Positions 1 to 8,315 are shown, numbered from the stretch's first letter. The stretch is DNA of 42,449 bases from JBAPRR01 sp049281195 (GCA_049281195.1 JBAPRR010000120.1:1-42449); one strand, 5' to 3'. The notes: generated by a model from the letters alone, not told the origin. Numbers and translations: made by a program.

Positions 1-617
1 GCGCTAGTGAAGGTGGCGTCAGCCGGATTTCCCCTCAGGAATGGCGCGAACGCCCCGGGAGCGTGGGGCGCCCCTGGCCCGGGGTGAGCGTGACGATTCA
101 TCGCGAGGACGGTGAGCTTCTCGGTACCGGTGAAACCGGCCTGGTGTTCATGACGAGCCCCGGAGGAAAGTTCAAGTACCACAAGGACAAGGACAAGACC
201 GAAGCGGCCTGGCAAGGTGACAGCTACACACTCGGAGACGTGGGCCACCTCGACTCGGACGGCTACCTCTACCTGACGGACCGCTCGGCGGACGTGGTCA
301 TACGCGGCGGCGTCAACATCTATCCCGCCGAGATCGAGCAGGCCCTCGCGCTGCACCCGGCAGTCGTCGACTGTGCGGTCTTCGGTGTTCCCGACGAACG
401 CTCGGGTGAAGCACTGCGCGCATTGGTGGAGTTGAGGACACCCACCGACGCGGCCGAACTGGCCGAACACTGCCGTACGCATTTGGCGGCATACAAGTGC
501 CCGCAAGAGATCATCGAGGTGCCCGAACTTCCCCGCGACCCCAGTGGCAAGGTGCGCAAACGTCACCTCCGCGATCAGGCTTGGGAGGGACAGGCCAACC
601 GCATCCGCATCGACTGA
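1..617 (+). CDS. Acyl-CoA synthetase (AMP-forming), C-terminal part; 5' end outside window
   Basis: The frame is open from base 3, so this is the 3' part of a longer gene and the first in-frame GTG (63) is not its start. The protein is the C-terminal portion of an ANL-superfamily ligase, which activates a carboxylic acid with ATP and CoA. Visible signatures are the RPGSVGRP segment before the hinge, the A8 region (GDVGHLDSDGYLYLTDR, then GGVNIYPAEIE) and the A10 lysine in the PSGKVRKRHLR tail. The N-terminal substrate-binding domain and the P-loop are outside the window, so the substrate cannot be inferred. The next gene starts 66 bases downstream on the same strand with its own promoter-like element, so co-transcription is possible but not required. 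Family assignment is secure; substrate unknown. Confidence 0.9.
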   Translation, partial: ASEGGVSRISPQEWRERPGSVGRPWPGVSVTIHREDGELLGTGETGLVFMTSPGGKFKYHKDKDKTEAAWQGDSYTLGDVGHLDSDGYLYLTDRSADVVIRGGVNIYPAEIEQALALHPAVVDCAVFGVPDERSGEALRALVELRTPTDAAELAEHCRTHLAAYKCPQEIIEVPELPRDPSGKVRKRHLRDQAWEGQANRIRID

Positions 618-670
618 TGCGCTGCTGACGCATCACCGGATCCGGCCGGGGGTCGCCTCGTAGCGGGCGA

Positions 671-676
671 TAACCT
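671..676 (+). promoter_or_regulatory. -10-like hexamer TAACCT for a probably leaderless flavoprotein gene
   Basis: TAACCT ends 7 bases before the GTG at 684. No purine-rich ribosome binding site lies between, and no clear -35 is visible. It is one of a set of TAnnnT hexamers at this distance from start codons in the window. Confidence 0.4.
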
Positions 677-683
677 CGCCTCC

Positions 684-2267
684 GTGCCAGCTGCGGCCGA
701 TGTGGTGATCCTCGGCTCCGGAGCCGCCGGGTTGTCCGCCGCCCTATCCGCGTCTGAAGGCGGGGCGGAGGTGATCGTTTTGGAACGCTCCGCGTGGGCC
801 GGCGGAACGACCGCCATCTCCGGGGGTGTCGTCTGGGCTCCGGGCAATCACCTGATGACCGAAGCCGGAATCCCCGATTCCGACGCCGACGCGATCACCT
901 ACCTGGACCGGATCGACCGGGGCGGCGATTCATTGCTGCGAACCGAGTTCGTCCACAACGCTTCGAGGGTCATGAAGCTCCTCGAGGAGCGGACGCCTCT
1001 TACGTGGGCCCTCCTTCCGACCTGGCCGGACTACCACTCAGAAGAACCGGGCGGGTCCGAGGGCGGAAGGTCGATGTGGCCCGCGCCGATTCATGTCCCT
1101 GCTGACATTGCCGCCCGGGTCCAACCGAGCCCTGAGACCGGCCAGACACTTTCCGACCCTGCCAACTCTGATCCTGCCAGCTCTGATCCTGCGAACTCCG
1201 ATCCGGCAAACGACGGGGTGGTCTTCAAAGGACCGGTGAGAGGACGTGCGCTCGTAGGAGCGCTTCTGATGGAGCTCGGGTCACGTCACGTCGAGATTCG
1301 GCTGAACACGCGAGCCCGACACGTTGTCGTCGAGAACGGCAGGGTGACAGGAGTGACGGTGGACGGCGAGCACATGATAGGTCACGTCGTGTTGGCCACT
1401 GGCGGTTTCCAGCACGACCGTGAGCTTTCTGGCGCATTTCTGCGCGCGCCTGAGATCGTCGCCATGGGCCCTCCGGGGTGCTCGGGAGACGGCCTGCGGA
1501 TGGCGATGACCGCGGGCGCCATGCTCTCCAACATGGCAGAAGGCTGGTGGATGCCGGCCATGCACGCAGACGGGGAGGACTTAGACGGTTCCCGCTTCTA
1601 CCGTCCCCTGCACTCGGAAAGGGCGCAACCGGGTGCGCTCATGATCGACCGTAACGGCCGCCGCTTCGTGAACGAGGCCCAGAATTATGGTGACGTCGGG
1701 CGAGCGATGCAGAACTTCAGTCCCGATGACGACTGGTTCCCCGCTCTTCCGAGCTGGCTCGTGTTCGACTCCTCGCTTCGGAGGAGTGGCAGCTTCGGTC
1801 CGCTTCGTCCATCGGATCCGGACCCCGATTGGCTAATGAGTGCGGGCAGTCTTCCCGAGCTCGCTAAGAGAATGTCCGTAGCGAAAGATGCGCTCGTGTC
1901 CACAGTCGAGCGGTTCAACGCCAACGCGCTGAATGCGACCGACCCGGACTTCAGAAGGGGCGAGCGCCACTACGACAGATGGATCGCAGGCGGGTCCTCT
2001 CGACAACCGGTGCTCCGGCCACTCGACGAGGCACCTTTCTATGCTCTCAAGGTGCACTGCGGCTGCATGGGAACGAAGGGCGGACCGAAGACAGACTCAT
2101 ACGGTCGCGTGCAGGCCGCGTCGGGTGGAGTCATCGCCGGTCTCTACGCCGCGGGCAACGCGGCGGCCAACCCGTTCGGGATTGCAACGCCGGCAGGTGG
2201 CGCCACGATCGCGTCTGCTCTCGTGTTCGGCACGCGTGCCGGTCAAGCGGCGGCCACCGACCGGTGA
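684..2267 (+). CDS. FAD-dependent oxidoreductase, 3-ketosteroid delta1-dehydrogenase / fumarate reductase flavoprotein-like
   Basis: A 527-aa flavoprotein. The N-terminus carries the dinucleotide motif GSGAAGLSAALSA followed by an acidic-ended strand (VIVLER) and the GGTTAISGG segment that contacts FAD in this family. The C-terminus has GTKGGPKTDSYGRV and GLYAAGNAAANPFG, the FAD/substrate region of KstD-like enzymes, which desaturate a ring ketone or a related substrate. I cannot tell whether it is a true KstD or a related flavoprotein. An odd feature is a low-complexity insert of four SDPAN/SDPAS units near residues 157-176. The start is a GTG with a -10-like hexamer 7 bases upstream and no Shine-Dalgarno, so a leaderless message is likely. 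The Rieske oxygenase gene follows after 13 bases, suggesting that the two act in one catabolic pathway. Confidence 0.85.
   Translation: MPAAADVVILGSGAAGLSAALSASEGGAEVIVLERSAWAGGTTAISGGVVWAPGNHLMTEAGIPDSDADAITYLDRIDRGGDSLLRTEFVHNASRVMKLLEERTPLTWALLPTWPDYHSEEPGGSEGGRSMWPAPIHVPADIAARVQPSPETGQTLSDPANSDPASSDPANSDPANDGVVFKGPVRGRALVGALLMELGSRHVEIRLNTRARHVVVENGRVTGVTVDGEHMIGHVVLATGGFQHDRELSGAFLRAPEIVAMGPPGCSGDGLRMAMTAGAMLSNMAEGWWMPAMHADGEDLDGSRFYRPLHSERAQPGALMIDRNGRRFVNEAQNYGDVGRAMQNFSPDDDWFPALPSWLVFDSSLRRSGSFGPLRPSDPDPDWLMSAGSLPELAKRMSVAKDALVSTVERFNANALNATDPDFRRGERHYDRWIAGGSSRQPVLRPLDEAPFYALKVHCGCMGTKGGPKTDSYGRVQAASGGVIAGLYAAGNAAANPFGIATPAGGATIASALVFGTRAGQAAATDR
1152..1211 (+). repeat. Four 15-bp tandem repeats encoding SDPA(N/S)
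   Basis: Four in-frame copies of a 15-base unit (type TCTGATCCTGCCAAC) inside the flavoprotein gene encode Ser-Asp-Pro-Ala-Asn/Ser. The copies differ mainly at synonymous positions, so the array is not the product of very recent slippage. It falls between the FAD-binding N-terminus and the substrate region, probably in a surface loop. Confidence 0.85.
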
Positions 2268-2280
2268 CGGCGACGGACCG

Positions 2281-3651
2281 ATGACCGGAGACGTCCGACA
2301 GCAGGCGCATGACGGAGCCATACCAGATGGGGCGCGTTTTGTTCAGGGTCTTCTCGACGCAGAAAGCCGTCCCGTTCCTAGCGTGCTCCGCGCCACGTCG
2401 TTCGTGGATATGGGCGATAGCGACATCCCTCGCGAGCGCTACATCTCGCAGGAGATACACGACCTCGAGGTCGAAAAGGTGTGGGGCCGCGCATGGCAGG
2501 TGGCGTGCCGCGAAGAGGAGATCCCCGACGAAGGGGACATCTGGGTGCATGAGATCGCGGGCACTTCGTTGATCGTCTTGCGCACCGCCGGCGGGTTGAA
2601 GGCGTTCTACAACTCGTGTCTCCACCGGGGGACCCAACTTCGTACGAGTTCCGGGAATGCTTCCGAGCTCCGCTGTCCGTTCCACGGCTTCACCTGGAAC
2701 CTCGACGGCACCTTCAGAGGGATGCCCTGCGAGTGGGATTTCCCGCATATAGACAGAGCTGATTTCGGCCTTCCCCAGATCCGGACCGCGTCGTGGGGCG
2801 GGTTCGTGTTCGTGAACCTCGACCCGGATGCGCAGCCGCTCGATACCTATCTCGAGGTACTCCCCGAGCACTTCAGTGCGTGGCCGCTCGAAGACAGGTA
2901 CACGTCGGCACACGTGATGCGGGAGCTGCCGTGCAATTGGAAGGTCGCTCTGGAAGCGTTCATCGAGTCGTACCACACGGTCGCAGTGCATCCGCAGCTG
3001 TTGAAGACGAGCGGAGACGCGCAGACCGAGTACGACGTTTATCCGGGAATCGCCCACATCAATCGCATGATCACTCCCGTCGGGGTGGCGAGCACACACC
3101 GTCACGATGTGTCGGAACAGCAGATCGTCGATGCGATGTTCGTCACCCGGGACGATCCCGACGCGAAATTGGCTGAAGGCCAGAGCGCACGGGGGCTTCT
3201 CGCGGACCGCAAGAGGCGGGAGCTCGGGGAGAAAACAGGAGGGGATTTCTCGGAATTGACCGACTGTGAAGCGCTCGACGCTATCGAGTATTTCTGTTTC
3301 CCGAACTTCGTCCCGTGGGCCGGATATACCACCCCGCTCGCCTACCGTTTCCGCCCTTTCGGAAACGATGTGAGCCGCTCGATCATGGACGTGTGGATCC
3401 TCGATCCTCTCCCCTTTGACAAGCCGCGACCCAGGGCCACCGTGTGCAGGCGTCTGGGCGCGGAACAATCCTGGGCGGACGCACCAGAGCTCGGCTTTTT
3501 GGGGCCGATACTCGATCAGGACACTCAGACGCTCGTGATGATCGAGCGCGGACTCGAGACTTCGCGCAAACAGGGAGTGACGCTGGCGCGCTACCAGGAA
3601 AGCCGGATCCGGCACTTTCACCAGACCCTCGGCCACTACCTGAGCCGCTGA
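2281..3651 (+). CDS. Rieske non-heme iron oxygenase, alpha subunit
   Basis: A 456-aa protein of the aromatic-ring-hydroxylating dioxygenase alpha-subunit type. The Rieske [2Fe-2S] ligands are Cys113-x-His115 and Cys132-x2-His135. The catalytic domain shows the iron-binding pair His232 and His237 in ESYHTVAVH; a carboxylate ligand should lie further on but I cannot assign it securely. I chose the ATG at 2281: the frame stays open further upstream, but that part overlaps the flavoprotein gene and looks non-coding. Such enzymes hydroxylate or demethylate aromatic and other hydrophobic substrates and need a ferredoxin and reductase. Neither, and no beta subunit, is encoded in the visible part of the cluster, so electrons must come from elsewhere. 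The next gene starts 25 bases downstream. Confidence 0.9.
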   Translation: MTGDVRQQAHDGAIPDGARFVQGLLDAESRPVPSVLRATSFVDMGDSDIPRERYISQEIHDLEVEKVWGRAWQVACREEEIPDEGDIWVHEIAGTSLIVLRTAGGLKAFYNSCLHRGTQLRTSSGNASELRCPFHGFTWNLDGTFRGMPCEWDFPHIDRADFGLPQIRTASWGGFVFVNLDPDAQPLDTYLEVLPEHFSAWPLEDRYTSAHVMRELPCNWKVALEAFIESYHTVAVHPQLLKTSGDAQTEYDVYPGIAHINRMITPVGVASTHRHDVSEQQIVDAMFVTRDDPDAKLAEGQSARGLLADRKRRELGEKTGGDFSELTDCEALDAIEYFCFPNFVPWAGYTTPLAYRFRPFGNDVSRSIMDVWILDPLPFDKPRPRATVCRRLGAEQSWADAPELGFLGPILDQDTQTLVMIERGLETSRKQGVTLARYQESRIRHFHQTLGHYLSR

Positions 3652-3676
3652 GCGGTCTAAACGACGGAGTGACTGA

Positions 3677-5287
3677 ATGACGTTGCTTCGAACATCTCAC
3701 TGGCTACCGGTCGACGATGAAGCCGTCCTACCGACCACCATCGCTTCGATTCTCCGCGACGCCGCTGCGCGTGCTCCGGACGCGGTGGCTCTTGTCGAAG
3801 GGATCGCCGACGCCTCCAAGCGTCGCCGTCTGACCTACGCGCAATTGCTCGACTGCGCGCAACGTAGCGCCGGCAAACTGGCCGGACGATTCGATGAGGA
3901 TGAGCGGATCTGCTGCGTGTCGGCGAGCACTCCTGACGCCCTGGTGCTCAGCTATGCGGCGGCGTTCGCGGGGCTGGTCCTCGTCCCCGTGAATCCGTCG
4001 CTGCGCCCGGCCGAGATGTCTTACCTGTTCTCGCAGAGCGGGGCGTCAGGGGTGTTCACAGGCGGTGAGTGGCGCGGGAGCGACCTTGGCGGGGTGACCG
4101 CAGCCGCAGCAACGGACGTGCCGTCTGTTCGAGAAGTGATCGATCTCCGACAGGTCGTGCCGATCACACCGGGCCGGGGTGAATCCTGCGACGTGTCTGA
4201 GCTCCGGGAACCGGAACCCGACGACATCGCCCAGATCGTCTACACCTCGGGAACGACGGGACTCCCCAAAGGTGCTCGACTGACCCATCGCGGGATGACC
4301 AATGCGGCCCGGTTCGGTGGCATCCGTTTCGGGATCGAACCGGGCGACGTCTACGTCGACACGATGCCGCTTCACCATGTGGGCGGACAGGTCGTGGCGT
4401 TCCAGATATGCCAGGCGCTCGCCACCGCAGTTCTCGTTACCGCCTTCGACGCCGGGGTGGTCCTCGAGTTGGTCGAGAGCGAGCACGCCACCATCACCGT
4501 CGGGGTGCCCACGATGCTCCTGTCTTTGATCGAGCATCCCGACTTCAACTGGAGAGACCTGAGCAGCCTCCGCTCGGTCAGTTCCGGCGGTGCCGTGGTT
4601 CCCCCGGAGCTGGTCCGGCATATCGAGGCATCGCTACAGGTGAGATCCACCATCTGTTTCGGGCAGACCGAGAGTTGTGGATTCATCTCCCAGACTCACG
4701 ATGGTGACTCCGCCGAGGACAAGGCCGAAACTCTCGGCCAGCCGCTCCCGCGTGTCGAGGCGCGCGTGGTCTCGGTGACTGACGGGTCCGTCGTCGACTG
4801 CGGGGATGTCGGGGAGCTCGAGGTGCGCTCACCGTTCGTGATGTCCGGTTACCACCAGATGGACGTGGCCACGACCGAAGCACTTGATCCGGAGGGATGG
4901 CTTCGCACCGGCGACCTCGTGACCATGGACGAGCGGGGCTTCCTGCGGATCGCCGGTCGGTCGAAAGACATGATCGTGAGCGGCGGCGAGAACATCTTCC
5001 CGGTCGAGATCGAGACGGTGCTCTCCTCACATCCCGGGGTGGCGATGGCCGCGGTGTTGGGAGTGCCCGACCACATGTGGGGCGAGAAGGTCGTGGCGTT
5101 CGTCAGACCCGTCCCCGGTGGTTCGTTGGATACTGAACAGCTGGGCCGATATGTGAGGGAGCGTCTCGCTTCGTTCAAGGTCCCGAAGCAGATCTACGTC
5201 ACGGACGACTTTCCCCTGACCGCATCGGGCAAGATCCAGAAGTTCATATTGCGCCAACGGATCGTGGGTGAGGGCCATATGCAATGA
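3677..5287 (+). CDS. Acyl-CoA ligase (AMP-forming, ANL superfamily)
   Basis: A complete 536-aa ligase. It has the P-loop YTSGTTGLPKGA (residues 189-200), the aromatic FGQTE motif (A5), the GWLRTGDLVTMDERGFLRIAGR hinge region (in two parts, A7-A8) and the C-terminal PLTASGKIQK lysine (A10). It adenylates a carboxylic acid and transfers it to CoA. The ATG at 3677 is preceded by a GGAGTGA ribosome binding site. The stop overlaps the start of the E1 alpha gene by four bases (ATGA), implying coupled translation with a 2-oxoacid dehydrogenase. That makes a shared pathway likely: the ligase may activate an acid made or consumed by the E1 complex. The sequence does not identify the substrate; medium- or long-chain, aromatic and cyclic acids are all possible. 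Confidence 0.9.
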   Translation: MTLLRTSHWLPVDDEAVLPTTIASILRDAAARAPDAVALVEGIADASKRRRLTYAQLLDCAQRSAGKLAGRFDEDERICCVSASTPDALVLSYAAAFAGLVLVPVNPSLRPAEMSYLFSQSGASGVFTGGEWRGSDLGGVTAAAATDVPSVREVIDLRQVVPITPGRGESCDVSELREPEPDDIAQIVYTSGTTGLPKGARLTHRGMTNAARFGGIRFGIEPGDVYVDTMPLHHVGGQVVAFQICQALATAVLVTAFDAGVVLELVESEHATITVGVPTMLLSLIEHPDFNWRDLSSLRSVSSGGAVVPPELVRHIEASLQVRSTICFGQTESCGFISQTHDGDSAEDKAETLGQPLPRVEARVVSVTDGSVVDCGDVGELEVRSPFVMSGYHQMDVATTEALDPEGWLRTGDLVTMDERGFLRIAGRSKDMIVSGGENIFPVEIETVLSSHPGVAMAAVLGVPDHMWGEKVVAFVRPVPGGSLDTEQLGRYVRERLASFKVPKQIYVTDDFPLTASGKIQKFILRQRIVGEGHMQ

Positions 5288-6255
5288 CGGATCCCGACAA
5301 CGACACCCTGGTACGGATGTACACGACCATGTCGCGCATAGTGGCCTGCGACGACGCCCTGCGCGCTGGGCTCTCGGGGGGCCGGTTCGCCTTCAGCTAC
5401 TACTCGCCGCGCGGCCAGGAGGCCGTCGCGGCCGGTTGGGCCGCCGCCACCGAACCGGCCGACATGCTCGTGACCACCTACAGGGGCCTGCACGACCAGG
5501 TCGCCAAGGGAGTGGAGCTGCGGCCGCTTTTCGCCGAGATGCTCGGGCGGGCGACCGGCACGAACGGAGGAAAGGGCGGCCCCATGCACGTTGTGGATCC
5601 CGATGTGGGGCTGATGCTGACCACCGGGGTGGTCGGTTCCGGCCTTCCCATCGCGAACGGGCTGGCATGGGCGTCGCAACTGTCGGGAGATCACAAGGTG
5701 ACGGTCTGTTGCTTCGGCGACGGGGCAACCAACATCGGCGCGTTCCACGAGGCGCTGAATCTCGCTTCTGTGTGGCAACTGCCGGTGGTCTTCCTGTGCC
5801 AGAACAACCGCTACGGGGAGCACACCGCGATCGCCGACCACCAGAAGAACGCGCATGTGGCAGACAGGGCGGCGTCCTACGCCATGAGAGGGGTCACCAT
5901 CGACGGGAACGATCCGGTCGTCGTGTACTCGGCCATCGCTGAAGCTGCTGCCGCCGCACGGTCAGGAGGCGGGCCCACACTGGTCGAAGCGGTCACCTAC
6001 CGGCTCTACGGTCATGTCTTCGGCGACCCGATGGGCTACGTCGACAAATCCGAGCTCGACGCGGCCTGGTCGTCGGAGCCGACGGGCCGGTTCAGCAAGC
6101 ATCTGTCGGACGCCGGTGTTCTCGACAGCGGTGGCCTCGACGACATCGACATGGCGAACCGAACCGAGGTATCGGAGGCGCTCGATCTCGCCGTCAACGA
6201 TCCCGAGCCGGAGCTGGAAGTGATCGGGTTCGACGTGACCGGCCCTGTCAGGTGA
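5284..6255 (+). CDS. 2-oxoacid (acetoin/pyruvate-type) dehydrogenase E1 component, alpha subunit
   Basis: A 323-aa thiamine-diphosphate enzyme subunit. The ThDP/Mg-binding motif runs from GDGATN (starting at residue 145) to QNN (173-175), with the expected spacing. The N-terminal YYSPRGQEA region and the TTYRGLH segment are typical of E1 alpha (PdhA/AcoA) proteins. With E1 beta it decarboxylates a 2-oxoacid or cleaves acetoin and passes the acyl group to a lipoyl arm. The start overlaps the upstream ligase by four bases (ATGA), and its stop overlaps the E1 beta GTG (GTGA). Which 2-oxoacid is used cannot be read from sequence alone. The position in a Rieske/CoA-ligase cluster argues against a housekeeping pyruvate dehydrogenase. 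Confidence 0.9.
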   Translation: MTDPDNDTLVRMYTTMSRIVACDDALRAGLSGGRFAFSYYSPRGQEAVAAGWAAATEPADMLVTTYRGLHDQVAKGVELRPLFAEMLGRATGTNGGKGGPMHVVDPDVGLMLTTGVVGSGLPIANGLAWASQLSGDHKVTVCCFGDGATNIGAFHEALNLASVWQLPVVFLCQNNRYGEHTAIADHQKNAHVADRAASYAMRGVTIDGNDPVVVYSAIAEAAAAARSGGGPTLVEAVTYRLYGHVFGDPMGYVDKSELDAAWSSEPTGRFSKHLSDAGVLDSGGLDDIDMANRTEVSEALDLAVNDPEPELEVIGFDVTGPVR

Positions 6256-7262
6256 GCGAGGTCCAGTCCGATATGCCCACCGCCGCGGCCCCGGTCAGTG
6301 TGAGAACAGCCATCAACAAAGCGCTCGGCGAGCTGTTGGAAGCCGATGAGTCCGTGCTTCTCATCGGGGAGGACATCTGCGATCCCGGGGGCGGCGTGTT
6401 TGGCGTGACGCGCGGCCTTTCCACCCGTTATCCGACACGGGTCCGAGACACTCCCATCTCGGAAGAGGCCATCACCGGAGCAGCGATAGGTGCCGCGCTG
6501 GCCGGCAAGCGGCCGATCGCCGAGATCATGTTCATGGACTTCCTCGCGGTGTGTCTCGACCAGCTGGCCAACCACGCAGCGAAGCTCCGCTACATGTCGG
6601 GAGGGAAATCCAAGGTACCGATGGTGGTTCGCACTGCGGTCGGCGCAGGCCTCGGGGTGGGCGCCCAGCACTCGCAGATGCTCGAGGCGTGGTTGATCCA
6701 CACTCCCGGACTCAACGTGGTCGTGCCGAGCAACCCCACCGACGCGCGGGCGCTTCTGCATTCGTGCGTCAGAGACGACGATCCGTGCGTGTTCATCGAA
6801 CAAGTGCCGAACTACGCGTTCAAGGCTGATCTCGAAGACGTGGTTGTGCCTTTGGGCTCGGCGGCACTGAGAAGATCGGGCGATGACGTGACGGTGGTGA
6901 CCTATGGGCGCCAGGTGCACGATGCCCTTGCTGTCGCCGGCCAACTGGAAAACGAAGGTATAGGCGTCGAGGTGATCGACCTCAGATCGCTCTCGCCGCT
7001 CGACTTTCAGACCATCGCTACTTCGGTGCACAAGACCCGCAGGGCCGTGGTCCTCCACGAGGCGGTGACGACCGCAGGGTTCGGAGCCGAGCTCGCCACT
7101 CTGATATCCGAAGAATGCTTCGGAGAGCTGTTGGCCCCGGTGCTCCGCGCAGGCGCCTTGGATGTCCCCCTCCCCTACGCGAAGAACCTCGAGCGGCTTG
7201 CACTTCCTTCACAGACCCGGCTTACCGAAGCGATCAGGCGATCAGCCGGGGAAACAGCCTGA
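6252..7262 (+). CDS. 2-oxoacid dehydrogenase E1 component, beta subunit
   Basis: A 336-aa transketolase-type E1 beta subunit. It has the expected N-terminal GEDICDPGGGVFGVT, the ISEEAITGAAIGAALAGKRP segment, and the C-terminal domain with YGRQVHDAL, EVIDLRSLSPLD and HEAVTTAGFGAEL. The subunit completes the ThDP site with E1 alpha. It starts with GTG, overlapping the alpha stop. The lipoyl-domain gene follows after 18 bases, the normal place for an E2 gene. No E2 acyltransferase core and no dihydrolipoyl dehydrogenase are present here. Confidence 0.9.
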   Translation: MSEVQSDMPTAAAPVSVRTAINKALGELLEADESVLLIGEDICDPGGGVFGVTRGLSTRYPTRVRDTPISEEAITGAAIGAALAGKRPIAEIMFMDFLAVCLDQLANHAAKLRYMSGGKSKVPMVVRTAVGAGLGVGAQHSQMLEAWLIHTPGLNVVVPSNPTDARALLHSCVRDDDPCVFIEQVPNYAFKADLEDVVVPLGSAALRRSGDDVTVVTYGRQVHDALAVAGQLENEGIGVEVIDLRSLSPLDFQTIATSVHKTRRAVVLHEAVTTAGFGAELATLISEECFGELLAPVLRAGALDVPLPYAKNLERLALPSQTRLTEAIRRSAGETA

Positions 7263-7280
7263 GCCGTGGACTCCTGAGTG

Positions 7281-7514
7281 ATGAACCTGTATATGCCGAA
7301 GCTCGGAATGGAGATGACCGAGGGACTTCTTGCCAGGTGGCTCGTCGACGACGGCTCAAATGTTTCTAAGGACCAGCCCATCTACGAGATCGAGACGGAG
7401 AAGGTGGAGAACGTCGTGATGTGCCCGGCGACGGGCATCTTGAAGAGGATCGGAGTGGAAGGACAGACCTACGAGGTAGGAGCTCTGATCGCCAGCCTCG
7501 ACGCCGCGGGCTGA
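7281..7514 (+). CDS. Free-standing lipoyl (biotinyl/lipoyl-attachment) domain protein
   Basis: A 77-aa protein that is nothing but one lipoyl domain. MPKLGMEMTEG opens the beta-barrel, and the attachment lysine is Lys41 in the hairpin ETEKVEN, where E2 proteins usually have ETDKA or similar. It would carry lipoate and accept the acyl group from the E1 alpha/beta pair encoded immediately upstream. The peripheral-subunit-binding and acyltransferase domains of a normal E2 (about 400 aa) are absent, and the next gene is on the opposite strand, so the gene is complete and not simply cut. I chose the ATG at 7281 over the GTG at 7278. Biotin instead of lipoate is unlikely, because the MKM motif of biotin acceptors is missing. 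Confidence 0.87.
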   Translation: MNLYMPKLGMEMTEGLLARWLVDDGSNVSKDQPIYEIETEKVENVVMCPATGILKRIGVEGQTYEVGALIASLDAAG

Positions 7515-7544
7515 CTCAGGCGGCTTCGGTCGGGCGGACTCTGA

Positions 7545-8087
7545 TCATCCCGCCACCCGGTGGCGGGTGTCGGTAGCGGGTTTGCTGAGGATCCGGTTCA
7601 ACTCTTCGGCGACCTCGTCGAGATCGGGCTGCTCTTGTCGCCAGCGCACCGGCAACAGAGAGCCTTGCGATGCCGGCTCATGCAAAGCGCCCAACCACTG
7701 GGCCTTCCCGTCGGCCAGATGCATGCGCAGGACACGGGACACTGAACCGGTGGACTCGTTCGATCGCCGGGCCACCTCAAAGTGGTCGACGGCCGAATAC
7801 GGCCACCGCCGGGTCAGCAGAACGGTGTGCCAAGCGATCTCGCCTCTCGATGCGGAGAGCGTCCCTCGCCGGGACAGAAGCACCGCTATCGAGGCGGTGG
7901 CCAGCCCGAGGATCAGGCGGAAAACGCTGAAGGGGAAGAAGGCTTCTACCAGGAAGTATGCGGCCAGTAATCCGCACGCGATCGCCCCGGGGAGCGGTCC
8001 GTTCCAACCGCTCGCCCTGATCCGAAGGGACTCATGTTCGAGTTCGCCCGCCTGAGAGGAAGGCAGCCAACTGCCCGAGTTGTGCAC
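7545..8087 (-). CDS. Predicted membrane protein with C-terminal PH-like domain
   Basis: A 180-aa protein. After about 28 polar residues come two adjacent hydrophobic segments, roughly 31-48 (AIACGLLAAYFLVEAFFP) and 52-68 (VFRLILGLATASIAVLL). A C-terminal domain with alternating beta strands follows (TLSASRGEIAWHTVLL, WPYSAVDHFEVARR), resembling the short bacterial PH domains found next to two transmembrane helices in actinobacteria. The function is unknown. It starts with GTG behind a GGGGAG ribosome binding site. It is convergent with the lipoyl gene and separated from the secreted-protein gene upstream by about 400 bases and a terminator, so it is probably monocistronic. The PH assignment rests on overall pattern and is moderate. 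Confidence 0.6.
   Translation of the reverse strand: MHNSGSWLPSSQAGELEHESLRIRASGWNGPLPGAIACGLLAAYFLVEAFFPFSVFRLILGLATASIAVLLSRRGTLSASRGEIAWHTVLLTRRWPYSAVDHFEVARRSNESTGSVSRVLRMHLADGKAQWLGALHEPASQGSLLPVRWRQEQPDLDEVAEELNRILSKPATDTRHRVAG
7549..7567. terminator. GC-rich hairpin between convergent genes
   Basis: A perfect 8-bp stem (CCCGCCAC / GTGGCGGG) with a 3-base loop lies 35 bases after the lipoyl-gene stop and overlaps the last codons of the opposing gene. There is no T tract, so it may be a pausing or protective 3' hairpin rather than a complete intrinsic terminator. Confidence 0.45.
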
Positions 8088-8315
8088 CGGTTTCTCCCCG
8101 ATCCCAGGTCAAAGCGTATGACGGAACCCACACGGTTTGCGACATGGTCGCGAAGGGGGGCGGTAACAGCAGGTTCGAGGAAGAGGCGGCAGGAGGCTCC
8201 AGGAAGGGAGTGCAGGCGCGATCCTTAAACGCGACGAAAGAATTCCCGCCACTCGTATCGGTACGCGTACGACTTAAGTTGAGGGACTTTTTCAAATTTC
8301 CCGCAACTTTCACTG

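Noticed and set aside
2131..3636. Long open frame (501 codons) on the - strand opposite the Rieske oxygenase gene
   Set aside because: It mirrors the codon bias of the GC-rich + strand gene, is Arg/His-rich with no recognisable domain, and the + strand protein has clear Rieske and iron-site motifs.
7545..7748. The lipoyl protein as a truncated E2 whose remainder was lost downstream
   Set aside because: I saw no acyltransferase motif (such as HxxxDG) in any frame after the lipoyl stop; the region is occupied by the PH-like gene on the other strand.
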